Shown here in pieces: positions 1 to 6,663 of a DNA stretch of 40,275 bases (position 1 is the first letter of the stretch; each line of letters begins with the position of its first letter). The stretch comes from Clostridia bacterium (GTDB lineage Bacteria > Bacillota > Clostridia > Christensenellales > Aristaeellaceae), in the NCBI GenBank assembly GCA_017396845.1, contig JAFQKQ010000060.1, positions 1 through 40,275 of the forward strand, read 5' to 3'. Under the pieces are notes generated by a model that was not told the origin of the DNA, made no database searches, and was given only the letters and a program-made list of their open reading frames with translations. The translations under genes were made by a program, and so were the position numbers.

Positions 1-18
1 AGTAGGACGCCGCCGGAT
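1..18 (+). rRNA. rrf: 5S ribosomal RNA, 3' end only (partial)
   Basis: The window opens with AGTAGGACGCCGCCGGAT, which matches the conserved 3' tail of Firmicute 5S rRNA (GAGAGTAGGNCGCNGCC...). Only the tail is present, so this rests on motif recognition and on context: a tRNA-Asn gene follows about 40 bases later, a common arrangement at the end of clostridial rRNA operons. Between them, positions 25-52 can fold into a 7-bp hairpin (GATACCG/CGGTATC), possibly a processing signal. The exact 3' end is uncertain by a few bases. Confidence 0.7.
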
Positions 19-57
19 TCCAAAGATACCGAAAGAGAAATCTTCCGGTATCAATAT

Positions 58-130
<73 letters not shown>

Positions 131-132
131 GG

Positions 133-164
133 AAAAAAGCATTTGCTTCGGCAAGTGCTTTTTT
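133..164 (+). terminator. Intrinsic terminator of the rRNA/tRNA operon
   Basis: Inverted repeat AAAAAAGCATTTGC / GCAAGTGCTTTTTT around a TTCG tetraloop, ending in a run of six T. It starts four bases after the tRNA-Asn gene. Confidence 0.9.
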
Positions 165-390
165 ATGAAATCCGTTCGTTTGACGGGTGAAATACCGCTT
201 CGCAATGTCAAATGCGCCATTGGCGCATGAAATGTCGCCGCACGATGATTTCGTTTGCTTAATCACGGGTTTGAATTTCTGCGCAGTGTGATACTGGGCA
301 GTTACGAAAAGAGAATCGTAAAAGAGAAGGTTTGTCGGTTAACCAGCCGCTTGCTTTCCTTCCGATCGGAAGGCGCGAAGCGTTAAGAAA

Positions 391-1207
391 GGAGCTGTCT
401 CATTAAGAGGCGGCTCTTTTCATTTTGCTAAAAGGTATTCAGGCTGTACAAACCCAAGCGCCTGCGGTGGAATGTAACTGCAATGAAAACAAATCGACCG
501 CAAGCAGATTATTGCGCAATGGAGAACGGGTTTCAACTGGCAATGCCGCTAAACTGCGAAAGAACCATCGGCAAGAATGCGCCGGTGAGATTGCTAAATG
601 CCGTAATGGAAAGGATAGATTACAGGAAAGTGTATGCGGAATACTCCCGCTTGGGGAGAATCGAGTATTCGCCGAAGATTCTTATAAAGATCATAGTGTA
701 CGGCTGCATGCGCAAGCCGTTATCCGGCCGTGCGCTGGAAGCATGTGCCGCGAAAACCTGCACTTCATCAAACTGCCGGATGGACAGTGTGCGCCGGATC
801 ATAATACCTTCAATCTCTGCCGCAGGAATATCCTGACACAGGCTGCCGGGCATGATATTCTTACGGCAGCTGGTTTTGCTGTTGAATCAGAGTGGACTTT
901 TGAGACCGGAAGCTGCTTTTATAGACGGAACCAAGATTGAACTAAAATGCGAACAAGTACAGCTTCGTATGGAAGAAAGCGACATCCAAGAATGCAGTAA
1001 AGTTGCTCCAAGGGTTTACGAAGAACTTCCGTCAAAGCTGAAAGTACCCAAGTCATTTCCTGCCGGATTGTAAGCTATCATTTGGGCAATTCTGAAAAAC
1101 AGAGAACTTTTTCGCAGCCTTTTGCTGCGCTGTTTTCGTGCTGCACAAAACTGCATATGGAAAGGCGCTGTCTCTCTTGGATATTTAATGCCATTTTGAG
1201 ACAGCGC
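391..1207 (+). mobile_element. Degenerate, internally deleted IS1182-family element
   Basis: The left end at 392-402 (GAGCTGTCTCA) is matched in inverted orientation at 1197-1207 (TGAGACAGCGC): nine of the ten terminal bases agree. This GCTGTCTCA end is typical of clostridial IS1182-type elements. Between the ends lies a broken transposase gene (483-1044). The element is about 0.8 kb, roughly half of the usual 1.6-1.9 kb, so the central and 3' part of the transposase is missing. The left end can fold as a terminator-like hairpin (392-416, then TTTT). The right end contains a perfect 10-bp inverted repeat GCGCTGTCTC/GAGACAGCGC (1165-1174 and 1198-1207). No target-site duplication was identified by eye. 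Confidence 0.7.
483..1044 (+). pseudogene. IS1182-family transposase remnant (several frameshifts, 3' part lost)
   Basis: The piece from 483 to about 750 reads as an IS1182 transposase N-terminus: QLAMPLN, then VRLLNAVMERIDYRKVY, YSRLGR, SPKILIKIIVYGCM and LEAC. The family continues with a PDHNT motif, here found in another frame at about 755-850 (LHFIKLPDGQCAPDHNT). The next family block, FIDGTKIE, lies in a third register at about 855-945. NANKYSFVWKKA and NAVKLLQGF follow in yet another register from 946, ending at a TGA at 1042-1044. At least three frameshifts are therefore needed. The remaining roughly 350 residues, with the rest of the DDE catalytic residues, are gone. It cannot make a working enzyme. 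Confidence 0.85.
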
Positions 1208-1775
1208 ATTTTAGTATAGTGCAGAGCGAAGCAGTCCGGAATGTAGGGGTGCGTGAGCGGTGGATGGGACGCTAAAACCTGCTATAAACGCAATACGCCG
1301 TCTATCATTACCGCCAGCCCCCGTGGCTTTCCCTATGGGAGAGCTGTCTGCGAAGCAGACTGAGAGGGTTTTTGCATTTGATAGCGTCAACAAAAAACGG
1401 AACAAAAATCCTCAGGCGCTCACGAGCCTCCCGGCTCCTCTTTTACGAAAAGGGAGCCGGGAGGCTCGTGAATTATGCTGGAGAATACAAAGATGAATCA
1501 TCGCTGCATTCAAGGAGCTGCAATTTATGCTGAATCATCAGCCCCGTGCCGCCCTTCACTAAAGAAGGGCGGCAAGAGAGCGGCTGAGGGGCTGCGTTCC
1601 TGTTTGTTTCTTTTATAGCGTTTGACAAAGACGAAATACTGGTGCAAAAGTTACCGGACTCCTCAGTCCAGCTGCGCTTGACCACTCTTCCCCGCTTGTT
1701 TGGAAGAAGAGTATGGGAGATGGACATAATGTTCTGCCATCCTTCACCGGATGCAGTCCGACTTATTTTGCCTGC
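1208..1775. repeat. Non-coding patch of hairpin-forming interspersed repeats
   Basis: No convincing gene is present. The stretch holds several inverted repeats. 1336-1367 has GGGAGAGCTGTC, TGCGAAGCAGAC and TGAGAGGG, with a GTCTGC/GCAGAC stem. 1421-1470 has an 18-bp perfect stem. 1548-1573 has GCCGCCCTTC/GAAGGGCGGC nested within CAGCCCC (1540-1546) and GGGGCTG (1588-1594). 1656-1700 looks like a decayed, inverted copy of the 1336 motif (CCTCAGTC, GCGCTTGAC). Motifs of this type recur in Clostridia genomes between genes. The string GAAGGGCGGCAAGAG (1564-1578) recurs at about 16630, in the other repeat patch. Confidence 0.6.
1421..1470. repeat. Long perfect inverted repeat (18-bp stem)
   Basis: CACGAGCCTCCCGGCTCC (1421-1438) is exactly complementary to 1453-1470. 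With one bulge the stem extends through TTTT/AAAA to a tight loop around 1445-1447. There is no T-run on either side to make it a standard terminator. It belongs to the repeat patch between the IS remnant and the LysR gene. Confidence 0.85.
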
Positions 1776-2678
1776 TCAGTCGCTTCCATCCGGCAGTTTC
1801 TGAATGAAATGCTGAAGGGCCGGATTATCGTCGGTTTTGCGCCATGCGATCAATATTTCCTCTGTTTCCCCTTCGCCGGACAGAGGTACGAAAATTACGT
1901 TTTCTGTGCCTACGTCCCACGGATGAGAATATTCGGGGACGATGGAAATTCCCTCTTCTGCCGCCACCATCATCAGGATGCTTTCCATATCGTTTGAGCG
2001 CATAAGGATGTTTGGCTGATAGCCTGCTTGCTGATACAAACGGATGTAAAAAGCATCGCCGAAGGATTCACCTGTTCCCGAGGGCGACATGAACAGGATG
2101 TTTTCCCGGCGTAGATCCCGCCGGGTAAGCTGACGCCGTCTGGCGAGCGGATGATTGGCATACAGTGCAACCCGAAGCGGTACGCGCTCAACAAGCTGCA
2201 TTTGCAGGTTTTCTTCCTTGTGTATGTTTGTGCTGTCCCAGGTGAAGATTACGTCGTAATCCCCTTTTATCAGCCCCGCTGCAAGCATATCGGTGTCGCA
2301 GCGATAGCAGGAGAGAAGCACATTGGGGTAATCCTGATGGAAGCTGCGCAGATATTTCGGCAGGTCGCTGTGCTCATAGCCCTTCGTATAGCCGACCCGC
2401 AGTTCGCCTTCAAGCCCCGTAGATGCCTCTCTTGTGCGGAGCAAAGCGGCGTCTACCCTATAGAGGATTTCCCTTGCTTCTTTTAAAAACACTTTTCCCG
2501 CCGACGTCAGCGTGACCGGACGGCTGCTTCGGTTCAGCAGTTTCGTACCTATACTTTCCTCAAGCGCGTGGATCTGCTGCGTAATCGCTGTCTGAGAAAT
2601 ATAGTGATTCATAGCCGCCTTTGTGAAGCTTCCGGTTTCGGCAACCGATACGTAATACCGCAATTGGTTCAGATTCAT
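1776..2678 (-). CDS. LysR-family transcriptional regulator
   Basis: A 300-residue protein with standard LysR layout. Residues 1-60 form the winged helix-turn-helix (MNLNQLRYYVSVAETGSF, then TKAAMNHYISQTAITQQIHALEE), followed by the linker helix and, from about 90, the periplasmic-binding-protein-like effector domain (ELRVGYTKGYEH). The start ATG at 2678 has a GGAGG site 8 bases upstream. The gene is divergent from the phenylacetate-CoA ligase operon, the classic arrangement for a LysR regulator that controls its neighbour and itself. The effector is not readable from sequence; an aryl acid would fit the neighbour (inference). The intergenic region contains a perfect dyad overlapping this gene's own -10 box. 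Confidence 0.93.
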   Translation of the reverse strand: MNLNQLRYYVSVAETGSFTKAAMNHYISQTAITQQIHALEESIGTKLLNRSSRPVTLTSAGKVFLKEAREILYRVDAALLRTREASTGLEGELRVGYTKGYEHSDLPKYLRSFHQDYPNVLLSCYRCDTDMLAAGLIKGDYDVIFTWDSTNIHKEENLQMQLVERVPLRVALYANHPLARRRQLTRRDLRRENILFMSPSGTGESFGDAFYIRLYQQAGYQPNILMRSNDMESILMMVAAEEGISIVPEYSHPWDVGTENVIFVPLSGEGETEEILIAWRKTDDNPALQHFIQKLPDGSD

Positions 2679-2696
2679 TTCCGCGCCTCCGCAAAT

Positions 2697-2713
2697 AATA
2701 AGAATATCTTATT
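2697..2713. promoter_or_regulatory. Perfect dyad, candidate LysR operator
   Basis: AATAAGA (2697-2703) and TCTTATT (2707-2713) are exact inverted copies around ATA. The site sits 19 bp upstream of the LysR start codon and touches the TATAAT of the LysR promoter (2711-2716). That placement suits autorepression. LysR sites often follow T-N11-A with inverted symmetry, which this sequence satisfies. Assignment to this regulator is inferred from location. Confidence 0.5.
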
Positions 2714-2739
2714 ATATTATGAAAACTGGATATTTGCAA
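2711..2739 (-). promoter_or_regulatory. Promoter of the LysR gene (TTGCAA-17-TATAAT)
   Basis: On the minus strand TTGCAA (2739-2734) is followed, after exactly 17 bp, by TATAAT (2716-2711). The -35 hexamer is self-complementary and is also the -35 of the divergent promoter. Confidence 0.7.
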
Positions 2740-2762
2740 TCCGTCAATGTATCGTGTATAAT
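2734..2762 (+). promoter_or_regulatory. Promoter of the T-box/paaK operon (TTGCAA-17-TATAAT)
   Basis: TTGCAA (2734-2739), a 17-bp spacer and TATAAT (2757-2762). Transcription would begin near 2769, just ahead of the T-box leader. It uses the same TTGCAA hexamer as the divergent LysR promoter. Confidence 0.75.
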
Positions 2763-2789
2763 AAGATTATCATAAATGATGCTCAGACA

Positions 2790-3087
2790 ACAGAAGAGAA
2801 TCGATAAATGCGTTTGAGCAGAAAGAGTAGCGGGAGAAAGATTTCAAGAGAAATGCCGGTTGGTGCGAGGCATGAATCAGAGCCCCGTGAAGTTCATTCT
2901 GCGAGCGGTGCGCTGAATTATCAGTAGGCGCAACGGGTGCGACCGTTACATCGCTAAGACTTTTCAGCCTGCGGGAATGATAATCCGTTGGGTGCGAAGC
3001 CTGATGAGGCATTTGCCGCAAGGCAATGTGAAACAGAGTGGTATCACGAGCAATTCGTCCCTGTATTGATGCAATACAGGGATTTTT
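2790..3087 (+). ncRNA. T-box riboswitch, specifier UUC (Phe), with terminator/antiterminator
   Basis: All landmarks of a T-box leader are present. The AGAGTAG element of the Stem I base is at about 2824-2830. The distal Stem I loop is GCCGGTTGGTGCGAGGC (2855-2871). The specifier-loop strand is GTGAAG-TTC-ATTCTG, with TTC at 2893-2895 followed by the usual A. A Stem II region with AGTAGGCGC lies near 2922-2930. The T-box AGAGTGGTATCAC is at 3036-3047, where UGGU would pair with an ACCA tRNA end (discriminator A, as in tRNA-Phe). The terminator CCCTGTATTG/CAATACAGGG (3059-3081) plus five T (3083-3087) follows. CGTCCCT can instead pair with the T-box side to form the antiterminator. Uncharged tRNA-Phe should favour read-through. 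A one-base shifted reading (GUU, Val) is the main alternative for the specifier. Confidence 0.93.
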
Positions 3088-3127
3088 GATTGTCAAAAAC
3101 AAGGCGGTATATAAGGAGGAAAATCTT

Positions 3128-4429
3128 ATGGAACGTTACTATCAGCCGGAAATCGAGTGTGCTCCCGTTGAACAAATCAAGGCGCTGCAGGATGAGCGGC
3201 TGGTCAAACAGGTGAAGCATGTATGGGACAATGTTCCCTATTACCGCAAAAAGATGGAAGAAAAAGGCGTGACGCCGGATGACATCAAAGGCACGAAGGA
3301 TATGTATAAGCTGCCGTTTCTTACCAAGGACGATCTTCGAATCGCATATCCCTATGGCTTGATGGGCAAGCCTCTGAAGGAATGCGTCCGCATTCAGTCT
3401 ACCTCCGGCACCACCGGCAAACGCGTAGTGGCGTTTTACACGCAGCATGACATCGATTTATGGGAGGATTGCTGTGCCCGCGCGATCGTGGCGGCCGGCG
3501 GCACGGATGAGGATGTTTGCCAGGTATCCTATGGTTACGGCCTGTTCACAGGCGGTCCGGGTCTTAACGGCGGAAGCCACAAGGTAGGATGTCTTACCGT
3601 TCCCACTTCCTCCGGAAATACCGAGCGCCAGATTATGTTTATACAGGATTTGAAATCCACTATTCTGTGCTGCACGCCTTCATATGCCGCGTATCTCGGT
3701 GAAACCATGAAGGAAATGGGACTTACGCCGGATCAGATTCCGTTGAAAGCCGGTATCTTCGGCGCAGAGGCCTGGAGCGAAGAAATGCGGCAGGATATAC
3801 AGAACACGCTGGGCATCAAGGCTTACGATATATACGGGCTTACGGAGCTTTCCGGCCCCGGCGTATCCTTCGAGTGCTCTGAGCAGTCCGGCATGCACAT
3901 CAACGAGGATCACTTTATCGCCGAGATCATCGATCCCAACACCGGCGAAGTACTGCCCGAGGGTACCAAGGGTGAATTGGTATTCACCTCTCTCACCAAG
4001 GAAGCCTTCCCGCTTCTGCGCTACCGCACCCGCGATATCTGCGTACTTACGCGCAAAAAGTGTTCCTGCGGACGTACATTCATCAAGATGGCAAAGCCCA
4101 TGGGCAGAAGCGATGATATGCTGATTATCCGCGGCGTAAACGTATTCCCCTCTCAGATTGAGGCGGTGCTGATTGCAGCCGGATATCCGGCCAACTATCA
4201 GATTGTGGTGGATCGAGTTAAAAACAGCGATACGCTGGATGTACAGGTGGAAATGACGCCTGAAATGTTCGCGGACAATGTGGGCGAAGTCAAGAAGCGT
4301 CAGGCAGCGCTGGAGGCAGGCTTGCGCTCCATGCTGGGCATTTCTGCAAAGGTTGTCTTGGTAGCGCCTAAGACCATCGCCAGAAGCGAAGGCAAGGCCG
4401 TGCGCGTAATTGACAAGCGCAAGATTTAG
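3128..4429 (+). CDS. paaK: Phenylacetate-CoA ligase (aryl-CoA ligase, PaaK family)
   Basis: A 433-residue AMP-forming acid-CoA ligase of normal PaaK length. It activates phenylacetate or a related aryl acid to its CoA thioester using ATP. Visible signatures are the adenylate P-loop STSGTTGK (residues 91-98), the central YGLTELSGPG segment, and the C-terminal hinge CSCGRTF, then MGRSDDMLIIRGVNVFPSQIE, typical of PaaK. The start is the ATG at 3128 behind AAGGAGG, not an earlier in-frame codon. It is followed 16 bases later by an ACT-domain gene, a frequent partner of PaaK-like ligases next to indolepyruvate/aryl-pyruvate ferredoxin oxidoreductases; no such oxidoreductase is present here. Control by a Phe T-box suggests a biosynthetic role: phenylacetate to phenylacetyl-CoA to phenylpyruvate to Phe (inference). 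The real substrate could be another aryl acid. Confidence 0.92.
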   Translation: MERYYQPEIECAPVEQIKALQDERLVKQVKHVWDNVPYYRKKMEEKGVTPDDIKGTKDMYKLPFLTKDDLRIAYPYGLMGKPLKECVRIQSTSGTTGKRVVAFYTQHDIDLWEDCCARAIVAAGGTDEDVCQVSYGYGLFTGGPGLNGGSHKVGCLTVPTSSGNTERQIMFIQDLKSTILCCTPSYAAYLGETMKEMGLTPDQIPLKAGIFGAEAWSEEMRQDIQNTLGIKAYDIYGLTELSGPGVSFECSEQSGMHINEDHFIAEIIDPNTGEVLPEGTKGELVFTSLTKEAFPLLRYRTRDICVLTRKKCSCGRTFIKMAKPMGRSDDMLIIRGVNVFPSQIEAVLIAAGYPANYQIVVDRVKNSDTLDVQVEMTPEMFADNVGEVKKRQAALEAGLRSMLGISAKVVLVAPKTIARSEGKAVRVIDKRKI

Positions 4430-4445
4430 TAAGGAGGATACTGTT

Positions 4446-4880
4446 ATGAGTTTGAATCAGATTTCCGTATTTGTGGAAAATATGCCGGGCAGACTGCAGC
4501 TGCTGACAGATGCGCTTGCGAAAAACCGGATCAATATGCGCGCGCTGTCTTTGGCGGAGACCTCCGAATTCGGTATTGTCCGCATTATTGTGGACGACCT
4601 TGAAGCTGCGGTTTCCGTTCTGAAGGAGGAGAGCTTTATCTACACCGTTACCAAGGTACTGGGCGTAGCGATTCCTGATGAGCCCGGCGGACTGAACCGC
4701 GTGCTTAACGTGCTTTCCGGGAGAAGCTTGAATGTTGAGTATATGTATGCCTTCTTAGGCGGCAAGGACGCTGCGCACGCATACATGATCTTCCATGTTC
4801 AGGCGCCGGATGAAGCGGTTTCCGCGCTTTCCGAAGAGGGAATTACCTGCATAGACGATGGGAATCTTGCGAACCTTTGA
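4446..4880 (+). CDS. Tandem ACT-domain protein, partner of the aryl-CoA ligase
   Basis: A 144-residue protein made of two ACT domains (about residues 3-70 and 72-142). ACT domains bind amino acids and act as allosteric sensors. The start at 4446 has AAGGAGG 9 bases upstream, and the gene is co-transcribed with paaK. Small double-ACT proteins of this sort are commonly encoded beside phenylacetate-CoA ligase and indolepyruvate ferredoxin oxidoreductase genes and are taken to be feedback modules. Here it may sense phenylalanine and restrain the ligase, giving a second layer above the T-box (inference). No catalytic domain is present. Confidence 0.88.
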   Translation: MSLNQISVFVENMPGRLQLLTDALAKNRINMRALSLAETSEFGIVRIIVDDLEAAVSVLKEESFIYTVTKVLGVAIPDEPGGLNRVLNVLSGRSLNVEYMYAFLGGKDAAHAYMIFHVQAPDEAVSALSEEGITCIDDGNLANL

Positions 4881-4901
4881 CAGCGCTTATAAAACGTATG
4901 G

Positions 4902-4938
4902 AAAAACACCGGGCTGAATAAATTCAATCCGGTGTTTT
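4902..4938. terminator. Bidirectional terminator between convergent genes
   Basis: AAAACACCGG and CCGGTGTTTT form a 10-bp stem with an A-run on one side and a T-run on the other, so it can work on both strands. It separates the ACT gene from the isomerase-like gene. Confidence 0.88.
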
Positions 4939-4974
4939 CTGATGCGGTTTTATCTTTGCGTACAGATTCTTTGG

Positions 4975-6402
4975 TTATTCTACGATCTCCAGCTCCATAT
5001 CCATCAGCCTTGCAAAGCAGCGGATCTCTTTCAGGAGATTGCCGGTGCCGAGCGCGAGATGGTGGGTAGGACCTGCTTCGCACCAGCGGGCGAGGAAATC
5101 CGAGACGGGCGACTGGAATACCACTCGGGTATTGGTGTTTCCCGTCTGGGGGATTTTGCCCGCCTGAGAGATTCCGGTTGCGGCGATCAGCTTGAATTTT
5201 CCGTTCGGCAGATAATTCATGCTGAGCATGGTGATGGGACCCGCCTTCAGGCTGAATTCCACGCCAATTCCGCTTCCGGCCTTGCCATGATACTTTTTAA
5301 GCTTCCTTAAAATCGGCTTGCCTTCGCTGATGGCGATGTTGTGTGGGCCGTCGTGGCCTACCAGCACGCAGTTACCTTCAATATCGAAGGGGTGCAATTC
5401 GGCAAAGGAGCCGCCGCCGCCGATGCGGTTCATGATGAGCATGGTTGCGGCGGTTTTCAGATCCGCTTCACCTGCCAGCGGAATACCGGCGGAAGTGAGC
5501 AGTGTGTTTCCGATGATCAAGGCTGCGCCGATGCGCTCGTAGAGATTGTTGTCTTCGCCCTTGTAATAATACGCCAGAGCGGTCAGATGATTGTTTTCAA
5601 TCATCAAATCAAGCGCGCACGCCATGCGGGCGGACCATTCGAGATCGCTGTCCTGTACATAATCCGTAAGCGGATCGATGGACGGATCCTGAATGGAGAA
5701 GGTATTTTTGATAATTGCAATCTTGGCCTGAACCTGGTCGTCCGTCACCTGATCCGCATACTTAGCAAGCTCGCACATTTCGAGCATCTTTACATGCGAT
5801 TTGAATGTCGAGGAAAAAGCCGTAGGATCGGTATGCATGTCGTACATGCCTTCGTAGGTATGCCCCAGATAGCCGAACTGTGCGTATTTGAACGCTGCCT
5901 TGGCGGCGATTGCGCGCTGCCAGCTGAGCACTTCGCGCTTGATTAAGTCCGTCTGGCTGGAGGCAAATACGATGCACGGAGGCATTTTCTTTCCGAGGCG
6001 CAGATATACGCCGGCGATTTCGGGCATGGCGCATACGTCGTCGTTTGCCAGCTGCATGAAGGTAGTGCATTTATCATAATCCAAGTGATCCCTTGGCTGA
6101 ATGCCTACCAGAATCTGCGGTACGTCCAGATAATTGGCAAAGGGCGCGGCGACGGCGGAGGGCAGATAGGTTGTAAGCAGCATAAAAATGCCGTCTACGT
6201 CCTTTGCCTTTAGACTGCGCACGCATGCAAACGCCTTGTCTACATCATCCACATAATCCGTAATGATGGTTTCGACAGAGTCATCCAGATAAGCCGCAAA
6301 CTCCGAAGCTTTTTTATTCAGTTCCTCATAAAGCCCTTCAAACTGCTGAAAATAGATATAGTGCCCTAAGGGAACAATGGCGATAACAGGCTTACGATTC
6401 AT
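4975..6402 (-). CDS. L-fucose/L-arabinose isomerase family protein
   Basis: A 475-residue protein of the AraA/FucI-like fold. Members interconvert aldoses and ketoses using a divalent metal held by Glu and His residues. The N-terminal substrate-entry region reads PLGHYIYFQQFEGLYEELN. The C-terminal half has GGGGSFAELHPFD, VLVGHDGPHN and GPTHHLALGTGN, carrying the expected Glu and His candidates. It is divergent from well-studied AraA, so the sugar cannot be fixed; L-fucose or L-arabinose are natural guesses given the GH29 fucosidase nearby. The ATG at 6402 is chosen because GAGGTG lies 6 bases upstream; a GTG three codons earlier is part of that site. It is the last gene of the minus-strand glycan cluster and is separated from the WbsX genes by about 260 bases. 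Confidence 0.82.
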   Translation of the reverse strand: MNRKPVIAIVPLGHYIYFQQFEGLYEELNKKASEFAAYLDDSVETIITDYVDDVDKAFACVRSLKAKDVDGIFMLLTTYLPSAVAAPFANYLDVPQILVGIQPRDHLDYDKCTTFMQLANDDVCAMPEIAGVYLRLGKKMPPCIVFASSQTDLIKREVLSWQRAIAAKAAFKYAQFGYLGHTYEGMYDMHTDPTAFSSTFKSHVKMLEMCELAKYADQVTDDQVQAKIAIIKNTFSIQDPSIDPLTDYVQDSDLEWSARMACALDLMIENNHLTALAYYYKGEDNNLYERIGAALIIGNTLLTSAGIPLAGEADLKTAATMLIMNRIGGGGSFAELHPFDIEGNCVLVGHDGPHNIAISEGKPILRKLKKYHGKAGSGIGVEFSLKAGPITMLSMNYLPNGKFKLIAATGISQAGKIPQTGNTNTRVVFQSPVSDFLARWCEAGPTHHLALGTGNLLKEIRCFARLMDMELEIVE

Positions 6403-6663
6403 GCAAAACACCTCACAAATTGAAAAGTAACCGCGGATAGAACGCAGGATGTATGTTTGATAATGGAAACATCATGCGCTTGAAGTTTGGCCGCGTTCGC
6501 AAAATAAAAGAGGGAATAAATTTCTAAGGCGCGCAAGGAGAGGTTTGAAAGCCTCTCGGCAAGGGGGACATTTTGAAAACTTCAGGCGCGGAAGGCGATA
6601 AACCGGAAAACAAACGCCTTTATGATACGTCTTTCGTTATCGCTCACGCCCCCTGCAAGCGCA
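6403..6663. other. Intergenic stretch with a small hairpin repeat
   Basis: There is no gene. GAGAGG/CCTCTC around 6538-6558 forms a short hairpin followed by GGCAAGGGGG, resembling the repeat patches elsewhere in the window. I see no clear promoter for the isomerase gene here, so its transcription from the upstream operon or from a weak local promoter is open. Confidence 0.4.

Noticed and set aside
165-391. Possible small gene or RNA between the tRNA terminator and the IS end
   Set aside because: Only two short palindromes (ATGCGCC/GGCGCAT at 212-228, CCTTCCGATCGGAAGG at 358-373) are present. There is no promoter, start site or conserved motif.
1656-1700. Possible tRNA-like fold on the minus strand
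   Set aside because: The apparent anticodon arm has only a four-base loop, and no matching acceptor or T-arm exists. It fits better as a decayed copy of the 1336 repeat.
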